Source: Vitellaria paradoxa (taxonomy: Eukaryota > Streptophyta > Magnoliopsida > Ericales > Sapotaceae). Taken from it: a DNA stretch of 64,000 bases. Positions 22,376-32,273 of the stretch are shown here, piece by piece. A model generated the notes under the pieces. It searched no databases and was not told where the DNA came from. It saw only the letters and a program-made list of their open reading frames with translations. The stretch lies in assembly GCA_019916065.1 (NCBI GenBank), contig CM034241.1, forward strand, positions 5,991,920 through 6,055,919. Direction: 5' to 3'. Position 1 is the first letter of the stretch. Every line of letters starts with the position of its first letter. The position numbers and the translations under genes were made by a program.

Positions 22376-23170
22376 ATGACGACTCAAGAAGCAATAATGG
22401 GAGGGTGCGAAGAATACATACAGATTATGAAAGGAAAGCGCACCAACCGTCCAAGACAATCTTCCCCACTTGACCTAGGCGGCCGTGGCGGCGGCAGCCA
22501 TAATTCCGGTGAATTCGAGGCGGCGGCCACCTCAGCCAGCTCCGGGGGATTCAAAGACACTACACAAGAAGAAGAAGAAGAAGAAGAAGACATGGCCAAT
22601 TGTTTAATTCTTTTGGGTCAAGAACGAAGCCAAAAATTAATGGAGCCAATAGTGTTAAAAGCATACGAGTGCAAGACATGTGCGCGGTGCTTCCCTTCGT
22701 TCCAAGCGCTAGGGGGTCACAGAGCGAGTCACAAGAAATCACCCATTGGAGACGACGAGAAGAAGAAATCATCGGTGTTAATCCAGGAGGAGGAAGAAGA
22801 TCAAATCCACAGCGTTCGAACGTCCCTTTCGCTTCGAACTCCGAACCATGGACTACTCCTTTCGTCTAATAGTAGTTATAAGAAGAAATATTCCAAGAAG
22901 GTTCATGAGTGTTCCATCTGCGGTACAGAGTTCTCGTCTGGCCAGGCCCTAGGGGGTCATATGAGGCGGCACAGGACAACAACAAGCAGTTCTGATCATG
23001 ATCATGATCGGTTCCAACGAGTGAAGAAATCGAGGAACAACTTCTCGTTCGACCTTAACCTTCCAGCCCCAGAAGATGATGATGATCACCGCCATTGCAA
23101 TTCTCCTTTTGCTTCTAAAGAACAAGTTATTGTCTTCTCCGCCTCTTCCTTAGTTGACTGCCTTTACTGA
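22376..23170 (+). CDS. C2H2 zinc-finger transcriptional repressor (ZAT5-like, C1-2i class)
   Basis: Single-exon gene, 264 aa from ATG 22376; a second ATG at 22397 is possible. Basic KGKRTNRPR at residues 19-27 looks like a nuclear signal. Acidic residues 65-72 precede DMANCLILL, the conserved L-box-like segment of this family. Two plant QALGGH zinc fingers follow: C99, C102, H115, H119 and C179, C182, H195, H199. An EAR repression motif FDLNLP lies at 225-230, followed by an acid run. Known members of this class bind DNA in the nucleus, recruit TOPLESS-type co-repressors through EAR and act in stress or developmental responses. The target genes cannot be told from sequence. The gene is intact and intronless, as is usual for the class. 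The ZAT5-like label rests on the N-terminal and finger wording as I remember it. Confidence 0.93.
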   Translation: MTTQEAIMGGCEEYIQIMKGKRTNRPRQSSPLDLGGRGGGSHNSGEFEAAATSASSGGFKDTTQEEEEEEEDMANCLILLGQERSQKLMEPIVLKAYECKTCARCFPSFQALGGHRASHKKSPIGDDEKKKSSVLIQEEEEDQIHSVRTSLSLRTPNHGLLLSSNSSYKKKYSKKVHECSICGTEFSSGQALGGHMRRHRTTTSSSDHDHDRFQRVKKSRNNFSFDLNLPAPEDDDDHRHCNSPFASKEQVIVFSASSLVDCLY

Positions 23171-24327
23171 TTAAACCAAAGTGAATTATGTATATGAACA
23201 TTATTCTTTTCTATATACAATGCTATTCGTGGTCGTAGTTCATATTCTTTTGAACTCTTTGAAATTTATTTGGATCATCTGGTTGAATTTATTTAACTTG
23301 TTTGACGGTGTTCATTGTCTAAAAGCTAGGATATGGTAACGATGTAGGGTACAGACATTTATACGATGATTTTAAAAATAAAAATAAGAATATAATTAGT
23401 ATTTGAATATATATATATATATATATATATATGCTGTATGTTTTTTTTATTATTATTATCTATACATACAAATGTAAATATAATTAACATTCACAATAAA
23501 AATAATTTAATACATAATTTAGTTTAAAAAACAAAAACAAAATACGAAAAAGAAGGTTTTATAATTTTAAGTGTTTTGTTAACTCAAATTTAAGTTTCCC
23601 TTAACAATATTTTTGAAGAAAAATGTATAACATAATAGTGTCTATCATATATTTAAAGTGTCCGATAAATATGTGTCTCCGATAAATATTATATATGAAT
23701 ACAAATATTTATTTTAAAGTATTCATACTTCAAAACCTAAAAATTTATAAATACTTTTTAGTACGTAATATGCTATTAAACCAAAACAATATATCAAAAA
23801 GTGGGATTAAAACGATGTGACAATGATAAATTTATAGTTATAATAACCTTGTATCAATTTATTATTTTGTAGTAGACAAATTTTTTTCCTCATTACATTT
23901 TTTTATAATTTTTTATTTTAATTGTGTTACATTATTCTAACTTTTTATTTTCTCCCTTTTTTTTTTCTTTTAGGCTTGGGATTAAGAGGTGTTTGGTTGG
24001 TCAAAACTAACCGAAACTCACTAATTTTAACAAACTTTTTATACTTTTTTCCAATCAAATTTTACTACATATCATTTTTACATTAAATCTTTATATTTTT
24101 ACTATATTTTTTGGGTCAAATTTTTACAAATTAAACACCCCCTTAATTTTCAATGGACCGCATTGAAAAAGATCAGACACCGTCACACCAGAAACCACCA
24201 CAACCAAAAAGTGGTGGATTTGTTCCCTCGTTTCATTCACAAGAAAGCTATATATCCCCACATGTATCCATACATATAGCTGTTTTCTAAAAGAGATAAA
24301 ATATTTACTCTTTGGGTAGCTAGCCTA

Positions 24328-24379
<52 letters not shown>

Positions 24380-26526
24380 GGATTCACCAATATACTTCTA
24401 ATTTAAACAAGTTTTTTGGGACAAAATTGTTGATTTGATCACTCAAACATCCAAAGATAACACAGCAAAGTAGAAGGGTTTTAATTTTCAAAAGTGTCAG
24501 ATTTTACTTATGCTCTGAAGAAGTTATTAATACATAGCTATATATGAAAATGAAATAAGTTATACACGTATTCTTATTATAGAATATGACAGCAAAATAG
24601 GTCAGGTGACCTATTCAGAATATGAAAATAGATTCCTTGTCAAGTCAGTTAGCTAATCAAATTAATTTTTTTTTAAATCATTCCCCACAACTTTATATTA
24701 AAAAAAAGTAACTAGTCAAAGAATCAATTTTTCCTAATTAACCTATTACAATATCACTTTCAAAATTAATTTTTTAAGTGACAACAGCATCATTTTAGTT
24801 CCGTTTGAAACTCTAAAATTTATTAATAAACACAAAAAATTTTAAAAGTTACTCACTTTTTATCAATTTTTATGATTTTTTGTCACTCTTAGATGCCATC
24901 TTTATATTTTTATATAAATTTAAAAATCAAATTATCTTAAATAAATTATTTCTCTCACACATCATGTGTGTATTTACTGCTAGTATGACATTAATGTTAC
25001 ATATCAAAGTCCATAGGATAGCCGGCCTGGATACCAGGAAGAAATTAGGATGCGTTTGGAAGCAGGAAAAAAAAAGAACTTTTAGTAATATTTATTTATT
25101 TATTTATTTCGGTGTTTCGTAACACTTTGAAAGTTATCAAAAATTTTAAAATTTTCCTTCAATTCTTTTACTAACCAATTAAAAGTTTTTAAAAATTTCT
25201 AAAAATTCTTAAAAATTTTCCAACCTTTTACGAAACAATTAAAGTCATGAGAAATTATGAAAAAAATTAATATTTTTTCTTATTTAATTTCATAAAAAAG
25301 AAGGAAAAATAAGTTTTTATTTAATTGAGAAAAAAGAATAGAGAATATAAAATAATTAGTGGACTAGAGATGGTGAAAAAAATTTCATTTATTTTATTAC
25401 ATATTAATTTAATTATTTTCAATTAAAAAGAAATGCAGTCATATTTAACTTTTCCAATTAGTGTGGGAGATGTCTAATCCGATAAGAAATTAGAATTAGC
25501 ATACCAAAAAAAGTCAATCTACCGCTTCAAACTAAATCCAATCAAACCAAATTAGATCCCCCGCCCCCAAAGTGTAAAAAAACATGTGATAAAAATTTAG
25601 ATGTCGTTTAGAGTACTATAAAAGTTTAAAAAATTTTAAAAAAATCAAAAGTTTCATCCTTCTCAAACTACAAAAATTCTAACCTTTTTTTCTAAAATAT
25701 TATCAAAATCCATTGGAATGAACTAAAATTGTGTATTCCAATATATTTTATTAGATTTTTTAAAAGTTGAAGTGACATTTATATCAAAAAATTTTACAAA
25801 ACTCTAAAAATTTTAAAAATTCTCCACTTAAATTATGTCACATGTCATTTTATATAATTTTTAATAATTGTGTATCAAATCAAATACAAACATCCACATA
25901 TTATTTTAACATAACTTTTTATACTTCAAATTTCAAAAAAAATGTACTTTTGATTTTTTTGGAGCTTCAAAGACACCTTTAATCGGAGGAAATTAGAAAA
26001 AGTAAATAACTTTTGATGGGGTTTGATATCTTAAGGTAGTGTTTGGAGTGATAAAAAGTGAGAAAAAATGAGATAAAGTGAGAAAAGTTGTGAGTTCGTA
26101 ATGCGTATAGTAAAATAAAAAAATTGATGTAATAGAAATTTTTAAAAAATTTTAAATTTTTTTATTGTCTGTAGATGCCAAACAGACCCTAAATATTACT
26201 AGTATCAAATGCCAAGTTTATTGTTGGCAACGGCTCCCTGAAACAAACTTTTAATTATTTAACTTTTTAAATTCCTTCTAAAATTATTAAATTTACTTTC
26301 TTATATTATAAACTTATTTATAATTATAAAGATGTTAAATAAATTTAAAAAAAAAAAGTAAAAAGTTAACGGCTAAAAAATTATTTATTTTATTATTATT
26401 ATTATCGTTATTATTATTATTATTATTATTACTGCCTAAATCCCGTACTAGGTTTAACAGCCGAACCGCACCCGACAGCGTCGTCTCTCTTCTTGGAACA
26501 CTCTGAGTTTCAGGATTTTACAGAGA
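23171..26526. other. Spacer between zinc-finger and ankyrin genes, repeat-rich
   Basis: No gene is supported. A (TA)n run lies at about 23407-23432, a family B repeat at about 23985-24145, (CT)23 at 24331-24376, family A-like sequence at about 24798-24890, a family C repeat at about 25600-25985 (related to 43535-43900), and an (ATT)n run at about 26388-26432. The frame at 24880-25122 has no recognisable feature. Confidence 0.6.
26035..26189. mobile_element. Small MITE of family A with TAA target duplication
   Basis: A 155-bp AT-rich element with ends GGTAGTGTTTGGAGTG and, on the other strand, GGGTCTGTTTGG. TAA lies on both sides (26032-26034 and 26190-26192). A TWA duplication with a GG start fits PIF/Harbinger (Tourist-like) MITEs. 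Confidence 0.6.
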
Positions 26527-27263
26527 ATGGCCGTACCAGGGAGGCGCAATGGTCTGATGGGCTCGGACGACGAAGGAGACGCTCTCTTCGAAGAGGACTG
26601 ACGGTTTGATTGTACAACCCGAGTCAGACATCCCTCCCCACCTCCGCGACCTTGCCGCCGCCGCCGAGTGCGGCGACCTCAACGCCCTCCACCGCGCTCT
26701 AGGTATCTATATATATGTGCATACGTGTATTCTTAGAGCTAATGGGTATAATTTTTCTCTAATCATCTTTCTTTCAACGACAAATTGATATTGTTCTGTC
26801 ACCTCTTCTCTCTCTGTCTCTGTAATTGTTCCAGACTAACTAGGGATTGGTGTTCTCTAATATCCCATCATGATTATCTAGCATATGCCGCTGCTTGTGT
26901 ATAGATACAAGGTGGAGAATCCGTGTTGATGTAATCAGATTTTTATTTTGTTTTTTAAATTATTGAATTTTTGGGAAAAACCTAGTGAATTTGATTTTGA
27001 ATGATACATCGTTAGTTTTAGACACTCCTGGAAAAAAAAAAAAAGAAAAAAAGAAAAAAAAACCAGTGTTTATTGCCTCATTTAGATTTGTTGATCACTG
27101 TTCTTTGATATGATTTTTGTGATGTAGTTAAATGCATTCCATTTAAGGTCTATAGATGAGGCGGACAATCTACTGATTTGTTAACTAATGCAAACGATTA
27201 TCTAGTGGAAGGTGAAATTTCATACTTTCGTCCCACATTGCTTCGGTAAGAAGTTGTGAAATG

Positions 27264-27720
27264 TAGGGGTGGAAACGAACCGAACCGTTCGCGAGCTACT
27301 CGAGCTCGGCTCGAAAAAAGCTCGGCTTGAGCTCGATTCGTGAGTTAAACGAGCTCGAACCAAGCTCGGTTTTTTACTCGTTTTGGATTCGAGCTCGAGC
27401 TCGAACCTAAAGAAGCTCGGCTCGAAAACTCGCAAGCAGGCTCGGTTAGAATAATATATATTTTTTTAATAATATTTTTATATTTTTAATAATATTTTTA
27501 TTATATTTTTTAAATATATTATATTTTAAATCAAAATGACGTCGTTTTGGTTTAATCGAATTATTCGCGAACCTAATCGAGTCTAGCTTCTTCTTTATCG
27601 AGCCGAGCTCGAGCCTATATAAAAGCTCAAATCGAGCTCGAGCTCGAGCTCAGTATAAAAAGCTCGAGCCGAGCTCAAGCATGTTAAAGCTCGGCTCGGT
27701 TTGGCTCGTTTCCACCCCTA
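27264..27720. mobile_element. hAT-type MITE in the 5' LTR of the TRIM
   Basis: 457 bp with terminal inverted repeats TAGGGGTGGAAACGAACC and, from the other end, TAGGGGTGGAAACGAGCC, and a perfect 8-bp target duplication GTGAAATG (27256-27263 and 27721-27728). An 8-bp duplication defines the hAT superfamily. The interior is rich in GAGCTCG-type words and has no transposase. Confidence 0.92.
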
Positions 27721-27993
27721 GTGAAATGTCTTATATATGCATGTATCATATCTACCTAATTGGTCAATTTTTGGGTTAGAACCCATTTACATCAATTTGG
27801 TATCAGAGCAGGTTCAAGTGAAAAATATGTGAGATCACACAAGACGTGTGTCTGTGAGAGGGGAGGTAATGATGCAGACGGTCCTCTAGTAGAAAGTGAT
27901 CATTCATAACTTCATCTCATGTTACTTGGGCAAGAGGTTGTGAAGTGCCTTGATTATGCATGTATTACCTCTACGTAATAGATCGGTCATTTA

Positions 27994-29508
27994 TAGGGGT
28001 GGCAAAATTGACCAAAACCCATCAACCCACCCAATTAAACTCATAATAAATGGGTTTGGGTCCTATTATTTTACTAATTGGGTTGTAATTGGGTAACTTA
28101 TAAAATACCCATTTATAAACGGGTGCAAATGAGTTGTGAAACGGGACCCGTTAAAACACCAATTTAAGTTAAAAAAATTAATTTAACCCCCTCTCTCTTT
28201 ACACTGTTCTCTCTCTCTCTCTAGCAATATCTACAATAAATGTATAATATATACATCACATATATATGATACGTGTATATATTCAGCGTATATAATAAAT
28301 GTATAATATATACATTATATATAATTTACTTCTTCTTCCATTCTCTGTTCTTATTCTCCTCCATACTCAATACAAATAACACGTGCGCGTGCGCGCGCAC
28401 GTACACACACGCGCCCACACACGCATGCACGCCTACGCGCACACACACGCACAAACACGCGCACACACACACACGCCTACACGCGCACGCGCACGCATAC
28501 ACACACGCGCGTGCACACATACACATGCGCGTGCGCACATATACGCATACACGTCTACACACGCGCGCATGCGCACACACACGCATACATGCCTACACAC
28601 ATGCACGTGTGCACACACACATACATGCCTACATGCGGGTGCGCGCACACACGCATACATGCCTTCACACGCGCGCACACATGCATACATGCCTTTACAC
28701 GCGCGCACACACGCATACATACCTACGCACACATGCGCGCGCGTGCAAATACATGCATACACGCCTATATACACGCACGTGTGGGGGCACACATGCACAC
28801 GCGCGCACACACACACACGAGCTCGTGCGCGCACACGTACACACACGCACACATGCACACACGCGTGCGTGCACATGCGCACACACGCACACATGCACAC
28901 ACACACGCACACGCGCACGCACACACGCACACATGCGTGGGGGCACACGCGCGCACACACACACACGAGCTTGTGCGCGCACACGTACACACACGCACAC
29001 ATGCACACACGCGTGCGTGCACATGCGCACACACGCACACATGCACACACACACGCGCACGCACACACGCACACATGCGTGGGGGCACACGCACAAACAC
29101 CCCCCACACGCATACGTGCGCGTGCGCGTAGAGAGAGAGAAAGAATTGTTGATTTAAAATTGAATAAAAAATAAATCGGTTTGTACAAATTCGAAATTAA
29201 CTGAAAAATGTAAATATAATATATAATATTATATAATATGTATAATATTATATTAATTAAAATAAATATTGATGTATTTATATATATATACACATTAATT
29301 GAAATAAATTTTTAATTTTTTTTTTAAATTAAGTTGGGTCATAAGTAAATGGGTTGGATATGGATTCATGGGTTTGATATAACCCGTAATCAACCCGCCC
29401 ATATCTAACCCGCTTTTTAAATTGGTGGGTTTGGGTTGCACCCATTTAATTTCCAACCCGTTTAAACCCATCACTAATCTGCCCAACCCGCCCATTTTGC
29501 CACCCCTA
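27994..29508. mobile_element. Non-autonomous hAT element with a large alternating purine-pyrimidine block
   Basis: 1515 bp with inverted ends TAGGGGTGGCAAAATTG and TAGGGGTGGCAAAATGG and a perfect 8-bp duplication GTCATTTA (27986-27993 and 29509-29516). The subterminal regions are rich in AACCCA/TGGGTT words. About half of the element is the repeat block at 28381-29129. No transposase is encoded. The long open frames inside are low-complexity artefacts. Confidence 0.92.
28381..29129. repeat. About 750 bp of alternating purine-pyrimidine (CA/CG/TG) repeats
   Basis: Almost unbroken mixture of ACAC, GCGC and ATGC dinucleotides. Higher-order structure is visible: a unit starting GTGGGGGCAC recurs at 28781, 28937 and 29079 (spacing 156 and 142). 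An earlier stretch (28570-28740) has units of about 42-50 bp with CATACATGCCT. GC content is far above the flanks. Such sequence is the classic Z-DNA-forming type. Rigid His/Thr/Ala or Cys/Val/Arg reading frames on both strands come from the repeat. Confidence 0.9.
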
Positions 29509-30104
29509 GTCATTTAGGTTAGAGCCCATTTGCATCATTAACATTGTGCTTTTTTTTTTCCTTGCAATGATTTGATGTCCAATAGAGACTTATGAGATCT
29601 GAGAGTTTGCCAAAGCATTTATATTTCCTTAGTCTCCCAATGAATGATGTCATTGCTTTTTATCTATCTTACATGAAGATGGGGCATGGTTATGTATTTG
29701 GGCATTGGCCCTCATTAAATCTTAAATCTCAGGATACATGGACGTGTATCTAAAAATTGAGTTGCGCACATCATGGGAATGTAAATATGTTGCATACTGT
29801 ATAATGTAATGATAGAAGATGATGTTAGTATTTAAAGTTAAATGAGATTGTTGCCTCGCAATTACATGAGAGAGTATAAAATTTTCTTTTCTACATTTCA
29901 AGAACTTAAAAGATCCAAGTGTCCAATATTGGGTTGGACACATGTTCCATACTTTACTCTTGTCATATTTGGTGGATACGGGTACATTTCGGTGAATGAT
30001 AGAGACCATTTGATAATGCATTTTGTCATGAGAAAGATTTTCTCGCACGAGAGTTTCTTCAAATATGTGTAGACAAATAAAGTACGTTGTTTTTAAGTTT
30101 TTTA

Positions 30105-30431
30105 GGTGGCATTTGGTTTGTTTTTCTATTTTCTGTTTTTATTTTATGTTTTAAAAATCTCAAAATAAAGAAACACAAAATGCTTTATTTTCATTATTTT
30201 GAAATTTTCTTTATTGTGGATTAAAAACACTAAAACGATTTTTTGTTATTTTTCATTTTATGTGTAAGTCTATTTTCTATTTTCGAAAATAAATTTTGAA
30301 AACATAAGTAACCAATATATTTTGAGCTTTTTTCTTATTTTCAAAAGCATAAAATGGAAAATAAGTTCAAAACAGAAAATAGAAAACAAAAAACAGAAAA
30401 TAGAAAATAGAAAAACAAACCAAATGAGTCC
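30105..30431. mobile_element. PIF/Harbinger-type MITE (Tourist-like) in ankyrin intron 1
   Basis: 327 bp with long inverted ends: CATTTGGTTTGTTTTTCTAT occurs at the left (from 30110) and, complemented, at the right. The target duplication is TTA (30102-30104 and 30432-30434), and the ends start GG. Only non-coding A/T-rich sequence lies inside. It is about 300 bp upstream of exon 2. Confidence 0.82.
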
Positions 30432-32273
30432 TTAGTGTATAATACAACATGATAGTCCATAGGGAGAGAGAGAGTTGTACTGCCACCAAATATGGTAACA
30501 ATTTAAGAAATTAGATTTTATTCTTCAAAAACTTAAACATCTAAATATTAAAAAAAAAGCAATATTAAATTAAAAAAAATACACCATTACAATTGGTTGT
30601 GTGCTTTTATTTTTCGGTTATTCATCATAACCAAATGGGATAGAATTAAGAATTTTTTGTTTTTGGGTGCTATTGCATATGCATGTCATCTCTGTGACGA
30701 TGATTTCCTTTTATGCACAACTACAGATGACTTGACTGGAAGCATAGATGAGCCAGTGGAAGATGGGGACACTGCCCTTCATCTTACGTGTCTCTATGGC
30801 CATCTGGCCTTGTGTCCAGGTCAGTTACCTCATGTTGCTCTCTTCTAGTTATTATAACTAAAACTAACATTGGTCGTCATTGTCACTATTACTAATTTAT
30901 GGTGTGAAAAATCTGTTGTTCACGTTCCATATATAGTTGTTGCTGGAACGAGGTGCTAGCTTGGAGGTTAAGGATGAAGATGGGGCGATTCCTTTGCATG
31001 ATGCATGTGCAGGAGGTAGGCCCTAGGCTTTTATCTTTTACTACCATGGCCTCCAATGCATGCGTTAATTTTGTGCCAAAAACCACCTGCAGGATATTCA
31101 CAGATAGTTGAACTTCTAATCAACAGAAGCAATGATCCAGATTGTGTGAAGAGAATGCTAGAATCAGTTGATGTTGAAGGTGATACCGTGAGTAATTTTG
31201 TGATTTTAAACTGTTCCTCAATGTAAGGTCTTTATATTGGACTAACTAGTTAAAATATTGATTAACATGCATCAATTTCCTGTCAGTGAATTACACTTAA
31301 AACCTTTGTATTTTATCACCAATGTCACTTTGCCTCGTGTACTTCCCAATTTGACTCATATGCTTTAAAGTTTGTCCCATTTTGACATTTGTACTTTAAA
31401 ATTGTTCCACTTTGCCTGTCCCCTTACATCAATTATCATTGAAAAAAAAAAAAAGAAGTGACAAAAAATGTTAGGTGTCCACGCAGAAGATGCATAGGTG
31501 ACATTTTTTGGCAATAAATTTGATGAAATGGTGAAAGTGGGGCGATTTTAAATTATGAGGGTAAAGTGGGACAATTTAAATTAAGGGGAGAAAGTTAGAT
31601 TTGGGATAAAATATACGAGTGCTAAGTAACTTGCCCATTTCCTATCGTAACATGTTCTGTTGCAATCTTTATTTAAAAACCAATTTTTCTCAATAAATAT
31701 AATTGGCCATCAGATGGCTTCTTACGATAGACCGCGCAAAATAAATTGAAACAATCTGGATGCATGTTCCTTTTTGACAAAGCTCCAAGCAGATGCTCTT
31801 GATCATCATTCTGACTTCTTTCACTTAAACAGCCTCTTCATCACGCGGCAAGGGGTGAACATGTGAATGTTATAAGATTTTTGCTGGCTGCTGGTGCTTC
31901 TCCGGCGAAAACAAATATTTATGGGAAGGTAAGGATTTGAAAGGATATTGTGCTATTTTTCAATTGGAAAATAATAATCTACCAAAAAAATTAACTAGAA
32001 TGAGGTGGTAATGGTAGTATTATTATAAAAGTGCAATTCTATTGGTTTATTGCTTTTGAGTGACCAGGTACACACGTGTTTCACATTATTCCGATTGTGT
32101 TGTTTTTTTTTTTGTGGGTTAGATGTTCTGGTTGTATAGTATTACCCTTTTCAATTTCTATTCGGCTCCTTAACTTACAGTTTTGGCAGACCCCAAGTGA
32201 GCTAGCTGATCCGGACACAGAAGCTAGGAGAATTCTAGAAGCTGCCGTCAATGCTCTCCAGCAGACTATATAG

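Larger units (their letters stand above)
27186..29537 (+). mobile_element. TRIM (miniature LTR retrotransposon) carrying a hAT insertion in each LTR
   Basis: 5' LTR 27186-27794 and 3' LTR 27870-29537 align after removal of the two hAT insertions (about 144 and 145 bp, roughly three quarters identical by eye). Each ends CATCA. Between them are only 75 bp: a primer-binding site TGGTATCAGAGCAGG (from 27798) and a purine tract GAGAGGGGAGG before the 3' LTR. The target duplication is TTAAC (27181-27185 and 29538-29542). The 5' LTR starts TA where the 3' LTR starts TG. It has no coding capacity, so it is a TRIM. I saw no 5S rRNA promoter that would make it Cassandra. It lies in intron 1 of the ankyrin gene. 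Confidence 0.88.
26527..32273 (+). pseudogene. Ankyrin-repeat protein gene, six exons, frame broken in exons 1 and 2
   Basis: Exons by splice sites and protein pattern: 26527-26702, 30727-30819, 30937-31015, 31093-31187, 31833-31928, 32190-32273 (TAG). The product would be a short, roughly 210-aa ankyrin protein. It has an acidic N-terminus (SDDEGDALFEED), then ankyrin units around DGDTALHLTCLYGH, DGAIPLHDACAGGY and GDTPLHHAARGEH, and the tail KTPSELADPDTEARRILEA. All six exons meet at GT..AG borders in compatible phase. However, the ATG frame hits TGA at 26599 while the conserved coding continues one base over (QPESDIPPHLRDLAAAAE). Exon 2 also has one extra base near 30806 (CTGGCC), so exon 3 onward is out of frame. 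Either this is a young pseudogene or the assembly has two base errors. Ankyrin proteins mediate protein binding; no specific partner can be inferred. Confidence 0.75.

Noticed and set aside
28273..29293. Several reading frames of 86-294 codons, His/Thr/Ala-rich or Cys/Val-rich
   Set aside because: Low-complexity translation of the alternating CA/CG block in six frames; no start context, domain or codon bias.
27186..29537. TRIM as a Cassandra element
   Set aside because: No 5S rRNA-like promoter seen in the LTRs.
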